The notes under the pieces: generated by a model
Database searches by the model: none
What the model was told of the DNA's origin: nothing
Seen by the model: the letters and a program-made list of their open reading frames with translations, nothing else
Part shown: positions 34,417 to 46,148 of the stretch, in pieces
Numbering within the stretch: the stretch's first letter is position 1
Layout: every line of letters begins with the position of its first letter
Source: Stenogyne calaminthoides
Taxonomy: Eukaryota; Streptophyta; Magnoliopsida; Lamiales; Lamiaceae
Direction of reading: 5' to 3'
Assembly: GCA_037126765.1 (NCBI GenBank)
Contig: JBBCBC010000016.1
Coordinates: 16,790,728 to 16,854,727 of the forward strand
Length of the DNA stretch: 64,000 nucleotides
Made by a program: the position numbers and the translations under genes

Positions 34417-35953
34417 TGTTGGGAAATTTAGAGTTTTGATGAAAGTTCCAAAACACATGTAATAGGACAGGTCGGACACATTAGGTGACTAATGTTTTTA
34501 AATACCAGTTATAAGATGACCAGTTGATACTTATTGTATAGAACAACTGATGTATAAGATAGGTCACATATTGAGGGAGAACACAATATGTATAGGTCAG
34601 ATCTAAAGACGGAGAGAAAAAAGACCAAATTTGAAGTCGGAAGGCGTAAAGCAAGGAAAAGAGTAAGATCGACGATTTGATAAAGTCGATGATCGAGGAA
34701 ATTATGAAGCTCAAATTGAAGACACAAGATCGTGTAACTACCGGAAGATCCTACATCAAAGTAGTCTCGCTAGTTGAGCTAAGACAATCGAACCGAGAAG
34801 ACTTATCAGTAGATCGATCGGTTGTAATCGATCAAAGTCACCACACCGTGGTAAATCGATGTTTCACCAAGTCATACGTTGTTGATTTGAACAAGAAGAA
34901 TGTCAACTTTAGTTGGTAGAACAAACACTGAAAAGTTATTTTGTTAACCAATAAGAACAAGACACGTATGAACGGAGCCGACAATACGAGATTTGGTGCT
35001 GCTTGGTCAAATGGCTATAAAAGACAACTATCCATGCTACGGCCATGCCAGTCCTCAAGACGCCACATCAAATCCTACATATCTACCAAATATAGCGAAA
35101 TTCAAATTGCTCTAACGGCCTTTTTTTTGATTTTGGGGTCTATAAATATGGGATTACTCTTGAGTAAAGGCAGAAAAAATTATCAAGAAGCTCATACTAT
35201 AGCCAAATTTCCGCATACGAAGAACACAACCTTGAAGATTATTTTTCTAAGTGTTCATCCCATAGTTCTTAACACAGAAATCTTATCCTCTAGTTGTTAG
35301 GCAACTTAAATACTAGGATATATTTCAAAGTTGGAACAAACAACAAATCTTACCCAAAATCTAAAGTTAGGTTAAGTTTGTTTAGCAAGATTCGGACTAG
35401 GATTTCTAGTTTTGATTTCGGGATCGGTTAGTGAGAGCTCTATAAATATCATTGGTGTAATGTGTTGGACTAACAAAATAATCTAAGTCCGGGTTGGTTA
35501 AGTTGGTGCCCCTTGTGATAGGGAAGAGTGGGCGTGGGGTGGTTGTCAGAACCCACTATAAATCTTTGCGTGCATTTACGATTGATTAAGCGCTTCACAC
35601 TATTGCACCACAACTTAATTAAATCGCATACATATTATTCGAGTTAGGATCGTGAGCACCAAGCTCTCGATCCGACGGATTGACTCCATAGTCATCCGAT
35701 TGAAAAACGACTTCGAATCGATTTGTTATAAACCGGTTTTTCACACGGGTATAAACTAGCCAAGATAATCGTTAAAGCGATAGATACCGAATCGATCGCC
35801 CTCAGCGACAATAAGTTGGATATCGATCAAACCGATTCACTTGCACTCGATCGGGCAAACCGCAATCACACTGACCAAGAAAAAAGTTTTTAGAAGTCTA
35901 TTCACCCCTCCCCTCTAGACTTCTGCCCTCACGAAACCCGTTCGGGACCTACA
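34417..35953 (+). repeat. Alpha-3 3' LTR
   Basis: The 1537-bp LTR has the same ends as the 5' LTR and a TATA box at 35141-35149. Long stretches are identical to the 5' LTR. Other stretches differ in clusters where CTGATC-type text becomes TCGATC-type, with small deletions. Confidence 0.93.
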
Positions 35954-36640
35954 GGAATCCTAACGACATTGCAATTCTTTGTACACCATATTTAGCAATC
36001 AGATCTCTGGTGTACTTTGCCTGATTGATGAAAATTCCTTCTTTTGACTGTTTCAACTGAAGTCCTAGAAATAAATTCATCTTCCCTATCATTGACATCT
36101 CAAACTTTACCTTCATCAGAGCAGAAAACTTTTTCACAACTGATGATTAGGAGATCAAAAAATGATGTCATCCACATAAATCTGAACTAGTAAGATATAT
36201 TTCTCATCTTCTATTATGAACAAGGTTCTATCAACAGTCCCATTTGGTAAAACCATGGTCAGTAAGAAATTGAGATAGAGTATCATACCATGCTCTTGGT
36301 GCTTGCTTCAGACCATACAAGGCTTTTCTGAGCCTGTAAACTTGGTCATTCTGACAGAAGCCAGGAGATTATTCCACATAAACCTCTTCTTTAAGTACAC
36401 AATTCAGAAATGCACTTTTCACATCCATCTGATAGACTGTGAACTTCATGTGAGGTGCATATGCAAGAAACAATCTGATCGCTTCTAGTCTTGCAACAGG
36501 TGCAAAGGTTTCATCATAATCCAAGTCTTCTTCTTGGGAATAACCTTGTGCAACTAGTCTTGCCTTGTTTCTTACAATGACATTATTCTCATCTCTCTTG
36601 TTCTTGAACACCCATTTAGTTCAAATCATATTGTGCCTCT
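35954..36640 (-). pseudogene. Delta reverse transcriptase, right half
   Basis: On the minus strand it reads VFKNKRDENNVIVRNKARLV, QGYSQEEDLDYDETFAPVAR, APHMKFTVYQMDVKSAFLNC and EEVYVE, then YVDDIIF (36167-36178 codes YVDD, catalytic Asps intact) and a stop. KFEMSMIGKMNLFLGLQLKQ and AKYTRDLIAKYGVQRIAM reach the Alpha-3 insertion point. The first bases (35954-35958) are the ggaat duplication. At 36640 Beta-2 interrupts the next upstream part. Confidence 0.87.
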
Positions 36641-38244
36641 TGTTAGTGTTAGTGTCCTAGAGATAAATTATTGTAAGGACATAATACTCGATGATATTCA
36701 GTTTGATTTAATATTATAGTTCACTAAATATTAATGTATGGCAATACACTTGTTTGAATATTATGTTGGATTGTTTGCATTTATTCATACAAGTGTTCCC
36801 ATGAGTCATTGTTGTCATTGAGGTTGTGAGAACTCAGATGACTTAAACATGATTCTCAAATAGCCCCGATCAAGGATCATCAAGAATGGGATATTGATGA
36901 TGCAACTGAGATTGGTGTGTGATCTGCATCATAATCTTAGAGAGTGTAGTAAGATCTCATTTACTACGAGAAACTAGGTATCTCATGATGGATGCACAAA
37001 TACCTTAGAGGGTATTGGTATACCCATCCGAGAAACTGTTTGATGTAGTTCCACTATATGTGTCTACGGGTGTCTCGGTTAGTGGGAGCGATGTGATACT
37101 CCTCTGACTTGAGGTCAATACGCACGACATGTGTGGGATGATGAACTTTAACCATGACCGACGCTTGCACCCGTCTATGGGTAGATATGGCTTGGATTGG
37201 GTTCATCATGAAGTGCATGTGCATGGTAGTTGAGCCAAGAATAGGATTCATTCCTCAAAGTGGATTTAGAGAGAATACTCATCTTCTCATCATAATTGGA
37301 TCAAAGTCATCGGCCGATGCATGCAACTTAGACTTTGTGGCTAAGTGTGACATACATGATCAATTAGTGATTGAAAATAAATTGATTAAGTTATTTGAAT
37401 AGACACTTCATCATGTTCAAGACTTAATCGAGTATTCGCGAATGAAAGGAGGAAATCGTAATAGCCCATTTTTCAGTTACATGTAGTTGCACATTTATAC
37501 ATAGCGCACCTCATATATTGAGAATGTCTGATTTATTGTCTAGGGTTCAATTAAGACCGTTAGTTTGACTAATCGCTCGATATATGAGGGTCTATGGGTC
37601 ACACAACAAGTAAAGGTTATTTACTAATTATAGTTGGTTGATTAAATGTTAAATTAGATTTAATATTTAATTTATGGAGAAGAAATTAATAATAGATTAA
37701 TTTAGAATTAATTATTATTAATATTTAATTAAATTTTATTTAATTATATAAGAATTCCAAATAATAATATTTGGAATATTATTGTAGGATTTAATATATA
37801 TGGAAACAAATCGTAGAGATTTGTCATATATGGAATTTAAATCCGTAGAGATTTATATGTGGGAAATAAATATAAGAGATTTATTTAAATAAAGATTAGG
37901 TATTTTATTTCCTAATTAGATTAGCTTGAGACTTAAGCTAATCCTCTCCTATATATATGAGCTCTTGGGAATTCATAATAAGCGAATTCATATTTCCCCA
38001 TAAAATCTCTAAGTTAGAATTTTTCCTAGCAAATTCATCTCGGGGATTCAATATTTTCCGGATCGTGTTAGTTAGTACTTGGCATTACGTGGATACCATA
38101 GTTGAGAAACCGTGTATGCAATTCGTTGTAAGAATTCTATTTATGTTTACTCGTATTTAATTATGCAATTAACTGTTCGTTGTTGGTGAACTTTAATTTC
38201 CGCTGCGCATGTATTACGTGTTTACGTGCCTCTATATTCCAACA
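36641..38244 (+). repeat. Beta-2 5' LTR
   Basis: The 1604-bp LTR runs TGTTAGTGTTAGTGTCC... to CTCTATATTCCAACA, with a TATATATA box at 37950-37957. It is the best-preserved Beta LTR. Confidence 0.92.
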
Positions 38245-38245
38245 G

Positions 38246-38257
38246 TGGTATCAGAGC
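38246..38257 (+). other. Beta-2 primer-binding site (initiator Met tRNA)
   Basis: TGGTATCAGAGC lies one base after the LTR. Confidence 0.92.
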
Positions 38258-40217
38258 TCAGGCTCTTGATTAATTGCTAATTGATTGATTTGTAAAATAT
38301 TTTTTATAAAATCAAACCACATGGTCAATTTGATTGACACGACTGTATTTGTGTGTTTTTTTGTTTTATTTTATTAAACAAATCCCCTCCCCTTTTTGCT
38401 CATTCACTTCGTCTTCTTCGCCCAGGTTAGGGTTTCTTGCGAAATCCGCCGCCTCCATCCGCCTCTCGCCCTCGCCAAGGCACCCCGTCGAAATGAGCAA
38501 GCGTGGGCTGGGCTCGCTTGAGTCGGTGGCGCCTTCTGGCCGCGACTTCGCGAGGTGCCTTGAGTGGAATATGGAATGAATTGTATCGGGTTAGACCAGC
38601 GGTGGCTCGACACGATTTGACGCGATTCAGAACGACGTGAGTCACGATTCATCATCTCCGGCTGCGGCATCATCGTTTCGATGACCACGCTTCTGGTACG
38701 ATGCTTTTCACGGCGGAACGCCACCGCGTTGCTTTGTCTCTTCATCTCTCACTCCTCGACACCCGACCTTAGCCCCTCACTGCCGAACTCGTTTCTTCGT
38801 CTACGGTTCGACTTCTAACTAGGGTTTGATCTCTACGATTGGGGATTCTGATCGAAGTCGCTTGCGTGTGCTGGCGGCGGCGGCTGAAATAAGATGCATA
38901 CCTAACGCCTCACGTTTGTGTTTTTGTGAAAATTATGCAGACTGTTTTGGGTCTATGGCACCATGGTTTATCTGATTTGGTTGGACTATTTCGATTAACC
39001 TGGATGATCTGAAATTTTAATTGAACTGTTCATATGATTAATTGGATTGATTTTATGATGAACTAGGTTTGGATTGATTATTTCGGATGTCCCGATTGGA
39101 GACGGTTTCTCTGGGCAATGATGAGGGAGGGGCTGTCTTGCAAATTCGATTTCAGACAGGCCCTTCTGTGCAAATTTAGAATATTGCACATGAACCCCCC
39201 TAATAATATTAATTTTAATAAAGGATTAGAAGTTGGACTTTTAATCATAATTAATTGGATTAATTATTAACTTTTAATAATTTTTAAAGTTGAATTTTTA
39301 AAGTAATTGGTTTTTTAAAATTCATTTTAAAAGAATTATTAAATCTCACTAAAACGTATTAGTTGGACTAATGATGGACTCAATTAATTGAATTAATTAA
39401 AGGTCAAAATATTAATAATGAATTTAATTATTAAAACTTGGTTTTAAAATTGGATTCTAAAATTATGGTTTAAATTATTAAACGAGTTATTAATTCCCAC
39501 TTGGTTAACGTGTTTTACATTCTGTTAATGCATTTTACGTCCGCATTATGAATGTTTAGGTAGGCGGTACCCAATAATTGTCGGACCGTATTAATTGTTT
39601 GGGTAAGCGTCGCCCAATAAATACTCAAATTTGATGTAGATTAACATGTTGGATCTCGATTAAGCAATTAATACCCCGCCATTAAAAACGTTCCTCACTA
39701 AAATATGGTTTTCTCATTAATTTGATAAGATGTCTTCCATCAAAGTTAAAAGTAAACAAGAGATTTCGTTCCAATGAGTATTTAAGGCCCTCGTCTTTTG
39801 CTCGGATCTACATCTAACGGGACTCTTATAGGGACATGTAATGTCGCCGCTTGATGGTTGTAGACCAACTTAACTTTGTTTAACTCGCCCTCGCGGGGAC
39901 AAAGGGTAAGGGACATCAGTCGAACTAGGTTCGACAAACTAGGAGTTGCAGTTTGCAATTAGTTTAGAGACCTACCAGTTATGTTATTGTGATATTCAGC
40001 CCTCGCTGGGATTATAATAGTAGTAATGTGGATCCTAGTCCATTATGATTTATATTAGATATAAATTCGTACTTTTTCGATGAGGTCGTTAAGTATGTGA
40101 AAATAATGGAGACAAAATAAACACAAAAGAAAGGCCATGTTTATTTTGATTGCTGAGTATTGATCATAGGAATTATGTGTTTTAGTTCCCGTTTTATTTT
40201 ATTTCTCTTGGTTAGTT
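38258..40217 (+). other. Beta-2 5' leader
   Basis: This is homologous to the Beta-1 leader. It has a GC-rich part at about 38400-38900, AT-rich at 39190-39480, and GGTAGGCGGTACCCAATAAT-like repeat text at 39555-39620. Short overlapping frames on both strands (38334-38745) look accidental. Confidence 0.65.
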
Positions 40218-40905
40218 GAAATGTATAACTGTTATTGAGATGTGTTTTGAAACAAACAAACAATTTGGGCAAATTTTTTACGGGCCTGCACCGTAACATG
40301 TGTTTGGTGCTAAAAGCAAGAAAAGATTAATCGTGTTGGACACACCTATCCCGATTACCTTAAAATTTGGTACTCTACGAGGCGACCCACGTTTGACGTA
40401 GCACCTCAGAAGAAGCATCAAGAGGATGCTTCCCATACTCAGTATGTGATGTTGCTCGGCATGACTCCCGGTGTACATAGGCAACATGAGAAAAATGGGT
40501 ACCTTCTTAGTGCTCAAGCATCTGAAGGATCTCTTTGATTTTGAATCTCGTTATGAGATTTATGAAGTGATGAGAGATCTTTTCAAATGCCGGTTAGCTA
40601 AAGGAGAGAAGATTTTACCTCATGTGCTTAAGATGATAGCCTAATTGAAAAACTTGGTAATTTAGGCTTTGAGCTAAAAGACCAACATTTTCATTTATCT
40701 TTATCCTCGGTCGCTCCCGGATTCATATTTTAGCTTCATTGTGAACTACAATATGAATAAGACGGATGCGACCATGCCTAAACTTCACAACGTGCTCAAG
40801 ACTTTTGAGTTCACTATAACTAAGATGGTGTTCAAAAGAAGGAGCGGGTAAACAAGGATGTGTGCCTTTCTACTGTAAGTAGATAAGGACACTGGAAGAA
40901 GGACC
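40218..40905 (+). pseudogene. Beta-2 gag, heavily degraded
   Basis: It aligns with the Beta-1 gag through EEDASHTQYVMLLGMTPG-like text at about 40415-40475, a YEIYEVMRDL-like box at 40550, and LIEKLGNLGFELKDQ at 40640. The zinc-knuckle area is near 40855-40900. Stops and small indels occur throughout. Confidence 0.7.
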
Positions 40906-40913
40906 ATAAGGTT

Positions 40914-41525
40914 TTGGTTGCTAAAAGAAAGACACTAGGTGCTTCTAGCACTAGAACATGTATGTTTGTTATTAAGATAAACATGTCCACTAATAGCGCT
41001 AACTACTCGGTATTGGATACCGGATGTGGCTCTCACATTTGCACTAATGTGAAAGGGCTCATGTGTTATAGGATAGTTAGGGCGGGTGAAGTCATCTTAC
41101 ACGTAGAAAACGGAGCAAAAGTTGTTGTTGAACGTGTGGAAACTTATATGTTAGACTTACCCTTTGGTTTTAGATTGGAACTTAATGATGGTCATCTAGT
41201 TTTTTCTATTACTAGCAACATATATTTGTTGCATTGTGGATACGATGTTCTTAATATACAAAATAAAAGACTCAAACTTAGTAATCATGAAAACCTGACT
41301 TCTTATGGCATTGTAGAACTTGACCATGTAAACGAGAAAAGAATTGCAAGGTTAAGAAAGTTAGACTACTTAACCACATTCGACTTTGAGTCATATGGTA
41401 ATTTTGAATCTTATCTCATGGGTAAGATGATCAACAGACCCTTTTTCTGGGAAAGGGGTGCAATGCCAAAGAAGTTCTAGAGTTGATCTACAATGATGTT
41501 TGAGGACCATTGCCCACTCTAGTTG
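40914..41525 (+). pseudogene. Beta-2 protease and pre-integrase, truncated
   Basis: A 188-codon frame (40914-41480) contains the protease site VLDTGCGSHIC (DTG intact, unlike Beta-1), then LDLPFGFRLELNDGHLVFSI. An in-frame deletion of about 40 residues relative to Beta-1 follows before YLLHCGYDVLNIQNKRLKLS. The HCRLSHANE zinc motif is damaged (GIVELDHVNEKRIARLRKL). It stops at GPLPTL at the junction with Alpha-4. Confidence 0.82.
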
Positions 41526-42003
41526 CTATCTTGTTAAGAGTTTTGAAGTTCAGATGGCTCATTCTCTTGTGCCAGAGCTAATTGGAGCTTTTAGAACTCT
41601 TAACAATCAAGCATGCATTTCTTGGACAATTGTCCTAATCTGCGGTATAAATCGTGCCTTTTCTGGAGCTAATCAGCAGAATCTGTTGAGTCACTCGATT
41701 TCTGATTGTGCATTGATCTGATGAGAACTCAACACTAAATCCGTTGTCGAAGAATTGTGATACAGATAACAGGTTGTGCCTTAAGCCGTCAACGTATGAA
41801 ACACCTGTAATTTTTACATCATCGTTCACTAAGGTTCCAACTCCTCTGGTAAAACCAAAGTTGTCGTCCCCAAAGAGAACTCGTTGGCCTGGTTTCTCAA
41901 TGTAGTTGTTGAGGAGATGTTGACTTCCGGTCATGTGTCTTGAACATCCACTATCTATGTACCAGATAGTTGCTTGTACACCTCCTTTATTAGTCAGTCC
42001 CAC
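41526..42003 (-). pseudogene. Alpha-4 protease, truncated downstream
   Basis: A 122-codon open frame (41635-42003) reads NKGGVQATIWYIDSGCSRHM, then FGDDNFGFTRGVGTLVNDDV and LRHNLLSVSQFFDNGFSVEF. The DSG active site is intact. A stop at 41635 precedes degraded pre-integrase text that ends at the junction with Beta-2. Confidence 0.84.
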
Positions 42004-44579
42004 TCGAGCCTCGGGTCCTGGGGGTTAGAAGTACCTTTCGGGATCCAAACAAATCTGGCACCTTTGTTGAACACAGAGAGCTTGATTTGTCTCCCATAAA
42101 CATCTACATACTCATACGTCTCTTCATATGCAATCTGGTTAGTATGAGTATTAGTGTGAACCTTGGACAAATCAGAAGACTTGGGATTTTTCATTGAAAC
42201 TTGTCTTCTTTTGATCCAGTGGGGCTCAGGTGCAGCAGCCCTAGGTTTCTGATTGTAAGGGTAGGTACGACTGCTACCATTAAAAGATTCATATCTTTTA
42301 GGCATAGATGATCTTAGCAGTTTACCCTTAGCTTGCTTGTTAGGCAGCTTGGATTGAGTTGACTTCAGCTGGTACTATCCCTTACGAGATGGTCCAGATT
42401 GAGGCCTACTCTGCTGATTTGGCTGAGGTCTCTTCAGAAGAACAAGATTCATCTGTTGATTCCTCGGCTGGTGTCTGATCAGTTGGGGTCCATTTTTGTT
42501 CCCTTTCTGATCCGGCACTTGCCTTGCCTGGTCAGCTGATCCTTTTCCCTTATCTGATACAGATTTGGCTTGTCGTGTATCTTGATCAGAAACTCGTTTG
42601 GTTATACTTTTCTGATGTGAACCAGACGGGGCTTTTGAGGATCCAGAAGGATTCTCATACCCAATTCCCTTCTTATCAATTGGCATACGAAAATTGTTGT
42701 TCAGATCTTGAACAGTCTTAGAAGATATCGTGAAAACCTCTATTTTCTTACGTAAATTGTCCTCAGAAGTTTTCAGATTCTCATGCAATCGGAAGAGTTC
42801 ATCAAACTTAGCCTGAAGGACTTTGAGTTCTCCAGCTTGTCGTTCATTGAGAGCCAATTGTTCCTTAATCAGCTTTCCCTGATCAGTAGTACTGACTTTC
42901 AGAAACTCCAGTTCTTTAGTCATCTTCTGAACAGTTTCAGCTGCTTTACTTGCCTCAATATCCTTAATAAGCCGAATAATCTCAGCCCTTAGGTTATCGT
43001 TCTCAACTTCCACTAGTGTATAAGTATATATTTCATTGGAGAGATCATCAAGCAATTGGTCATTGTAGACCTGCAGGTTAATCTCTCCAGCAGATGTGCT
43101 AAGCACAACAGGTGTAGAACAAGAAACCACAGAAGGTTTAGAGATTACCTCAGACTGGTCAGCTTCTCTGGCCATCAGACAGATGTCATCATCAGATGAG
43201 AAGTTCATATCATCGACATCATCAGTTGTGGTAATCAGACAGAAATCTTCAACAGATGAGTAACCTGAGTCATCTGATGGCAGATAGGAATCATCAATAC
43301 CAGATGTGTCTGCAATCATTGCTTTTCTTTCTCGGAACCTTTGTTCTCTTATGTTCCGCTTTTCTTCTCTCACTTTGGGAGTCAGGTCGGGGAAATCAGC
43401 ACTGTAGTGACCTGGTTTTTGACAGTTTGTAGCAAACCCTTGAATCTCCAGAACTTCCTTTGTTTGGAGAATCATTTCTTCTGTAGTATCTGTCAGGAGA
43501 CTTTCCACTCTGTCGGTAGTCAGAACCTCTCTTATCTGGTCTATCATCACGTCTGTTTTCTTTTCGGTCCTCTCTACGATCATCTTTTCTTTCATCTCTG
43601 TGATCATCTTTTCGGTCATCTCTTCTGTTGTCCCTATCATCTGAAGAACGCTACCTCTCTCGTGATCTGTCAGAAGATCTTTGATCTCTTCCTATGCTTC
43701 GTCGATAGTCATCATAGAACTTTCTGTACTTGCCCATCTGAACATTTGTTCGTTCAAGTTTTCTAGTTAAAAGTACAATCTGTTCGGCCTGGCTGATGAT
43801 GTTTTCAACTGGTTCAACTATTCGTGAACTGCTACTGATTGCCTGGAATGCAACAGATTTAGCTGAGTTTGCAGCAGCTTCAGCAGGGACATCATCTGAT
43901 CCTTGTCCTCTCTCAATCAGGTCGAACTCATGGGCTTTCAAACTGAAGATTACATCATTTGGCTTCATGGTAGCAATATCTTGACAGTCCTTAATCCCGG
44001 TCACCTTGGTGTCCCATTTCTTAGTCAACGGTCTAAGAATTTTGTAGTTGATATCCTTGTTTGACATTACTCATCCTAGATCACGAAGTCAGTTGACTCC
44101 TCATGTGATCCTTCCATCAAATTGATCAACTGTTTCATTCGGTAGCATCTTGAGTTTCTCAAATATAACTAGCTCAGTTTGCAGTCTGCTGTCCTTGATC
44201 TGTTCATTTCCTCTGCAGATTTTAGCAAGCGTATCCCAAACTTCCTTAGCTGTCTTCAGATACTTCACTTTCTCTCGTGTAGTAGCATCCATAGTTTTCA
44301 TGATGAGATGTCTGGCAACAGTATCCAGATTAGATAATGTCCTCTCATCTGCATCCATCAGAGAGGGACTCTTTCTGATTCTTGCTCCAACTGGTTGCGT
44401 AGGACCTTCGTCCTGCTTCAGCTGGATTAAAGTGATAGATGACAATTGGTCCTATCTCAAGAATCTCATCCATTCTGTTGCTGATCACTCCCAGATGGTC
44501 TCTCATCGAAGGACCAATCTGCATACTCATCAATAGAAAACATGGGTAGATTATGATGCATACCTGAAGTGTTATATAT
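42004..44579 (-). pseudogene. Alpha-4 gag, start codon lost
   Basis: This is the best-preserved Alpha gag after its N-terminus. The start codon at 44577-44579 is ATA instead of ATG. Capsid text is open at 44101-44445 and 43651-44067 (NEQIKDSRLQTELVIFEKLK, NDVIFSLKAHEFDLIERGQG). A 421-codon frame (42375-43640) holds a damaged knuckle (ATNCQKPGHYSADF, two Cys lost), acidic DD-rich text, a coiled-coil-like segment (GELKVLQAKFDELFRLHENL) and the basic tail. PKRYESFNGSSRTY at 42260-42305 ends it. The first ~90 codons of the 421-codon frame are out of the ancestral frame. Confidence 0.86.
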
Positions 44580-44701
44580 GCTTGTGGTGATTTTGAAAAA
44601 TATGAGTTTTATGAACGGTTTTCAAAGATCAGTTCAAGTGACCACAAAGGTTCTTCCTCAAGAACCGATGATATTCAAAGCCAGTGATCGGAAGAACCAC
44701 T

Positions 44702-44713
44702 GATCTGATACCA
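44702..44713 (-). other. Alpha-4 primer-binding site, one mismatch
   Basis: The minus strand reads TGGTATCAGATC against the usual TGGTATCAGAGC. Confidence 0.85.
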
Positions 44714-44715
44714 CT

Positions 44716-46148
44716 TGTAGGTCCCGAACGGGTTTCAGTGAGGGTGGAAGTCTAGAGGGGAGGGGTGAATAGACTTCCAAAACTTTTTTGTGGATCATGT
44801 GTGTAAGCAAGTAATCCCGATCAGAGTGCGAAGTGAATCAGTATGGACTGATATCCGACTTACTGATCTGTATGAATCAAATCAGTTCGGTGTCTATCAG
44901 TTTAACTGATGGTGCGAAAGATTAGTTAACCCGTGTGAAAACCCGTTTTAGCCAAATAAGGATTCTGACCAATCTGGTGTAGATCAGATGACAAAGGTGT
45001 CAAACTGATCAGATCAGTAGCTTGATGTTAATCTGATCAATGTACAGAATATGCATGCAGATAACAAGAGTAGTGTGCAAATGAGCGTAAAGCAAGATAA
45101 AGACACACAGATTTATAGTGGTTCGGACAACTTGTCCTACGTTCACTCTTCCCAATCAGTAGGGGCACAAACTTAACCAACTGGACTTAGATTATTGTGT
45201 TAGTCCAACACAGTACAACCAACAGATGTTTCACGAGTTCTCACTCAACCAATCCCAGAAATCTGATCTATAAACCCTAAACTTAACCTAACTTTTGTTT
45301 GGGTATAAGATTTGTGTTGTTCCAACAGGAATACTATCCTATCTTTTAAGTAGCCTAAAGCTAGAGGATAAGATTTTATGCTAAGAACTATGGGATGAAC
45401 ACTTTAAGAATAAATCTTGAATTTGTGTTCTTCGTGCGGAAATTTCTTGAGAGCTTGTGTTTGAGTATTATTTCTGTAACCTTACTATGAAGGTATGATC
45501 CCATATTTATAGGCCTGATTTCAAATTAGCCGTTGGAGAGCAATTTGAACTTCGGTCTATTTTAGGTAGGCTTGCAGGCTTGATTTGATGTGCTCAAAAA
45601 AACCATGCCGTCTTCGTGCAATATTGTCCTTTCTAGCCGTTTGGCATTGATACACCATATCCTGCAGTCGTTAGAACCGTACATACGTGTCGACTTCTAA
45701 GTGGCTAGCAAGTACACTTATTCGGCGCCTTGAAAAGTCATCAGTTCAAACATTCTTCTGGTCTGAACCACTTCGTATGCTTTAAGGATAAGATGATATG
45801 CTTATCACGGTTCTCACTTGGCCTCTACTGATCTGTTGACCACAAGATCAGTAGTCTTGAGTCTTCTGATAAAGTTGTCTTAGCTGCAACTTATCGACTC
45901 TGTTGATGTCTTTATAGAGTAGATCTTCTGATGTGCTTCTGATCTTCTTTCTGATCTTCACTGCTGATCTTCACTTTGATCTTTACTGCTTCATATTGAG
46001 TTCCCCCTCAATATGTGATCTAGTCTAATTCATCAGCTGTCTAATATGTTCAGCTGGTCTCCTATCTTTTCATCAGTCGACTAACAGGTTCGACTGGTCC
46101 TATTACAACTGTTTTGCAACTTCCATCAAAACTACAAATTTCCCAACA
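44716..46148 (-). repeat. Alpha-4 5' LTR
   Basis: The 1433-bp LTR runs TGTTGGGAAATTTGTAG... to CCTACA on the minus strand. The TATA box is at 45503-45511. It is closest to Alpha-2. Confidence 0.91.

Larger units (their letters stand above)
21153..35953 (+). mobile_element. Alpha-3, complete 14.8-kb SIRE/Maximus-like copia element
   Basis: This is a full-length element with LTRs at 21153-22731 and 34417-35953, a Met-tRNA primer site, a polypurine tract and a perfect 5-bp duplication ggaat. Gag, PR, IN, RT and RNase H run in copia order to about 28830. A further 5.5 kb lies before the 3' LTR, holding an antisense frame and a sense extra ORF. Long Gag with a C-terminal coiled/basic tail, large LTRs and an ORF after pol fit the SIRE/Maximus lineage; that placement is inferred from architecture. 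All genes carry frameshifts or stops, yet the LTRs are still very similar, so the insertion is probably recent. Confidence 0.93.
36641..41525 (+). mobile_element. Beta-2 Ty1-copia element, 5' part
   Basis: This plus-strand element has a full 5' LTR, primer site, leader, degraded gag and protease. It ends abruptly at about 41525 inside the integrase (GPLPTL), where Alpha-4 sequence begins in the opposite orientation. It inserted into Delta (flank cctct at 36636-36640). The other duplication and the 3' half are missing. Confidence 0.88.
41526..46148 (-). mobile_element. Alpha-4 copia element, 5' part
   Basis: This minus-strand element has its 5' LTR at 44716-46148, primer site, gag and protease, and is truncated at 41526 in the pre-integrase region. 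On the right it lies inside the 5' LTR of Gamma-2, so it inserted there (flank gaagg, 46149-46153). The left partner of the duplication is gone, which implies a later deletion. Confidence 0.87.

Noticed and set aside
34481..34919. Short frames on both strands in the Alpha-3 3' LTR.
   Set aside because: LTR sequence; the corresponding 5' LTR region does not keep the frames.
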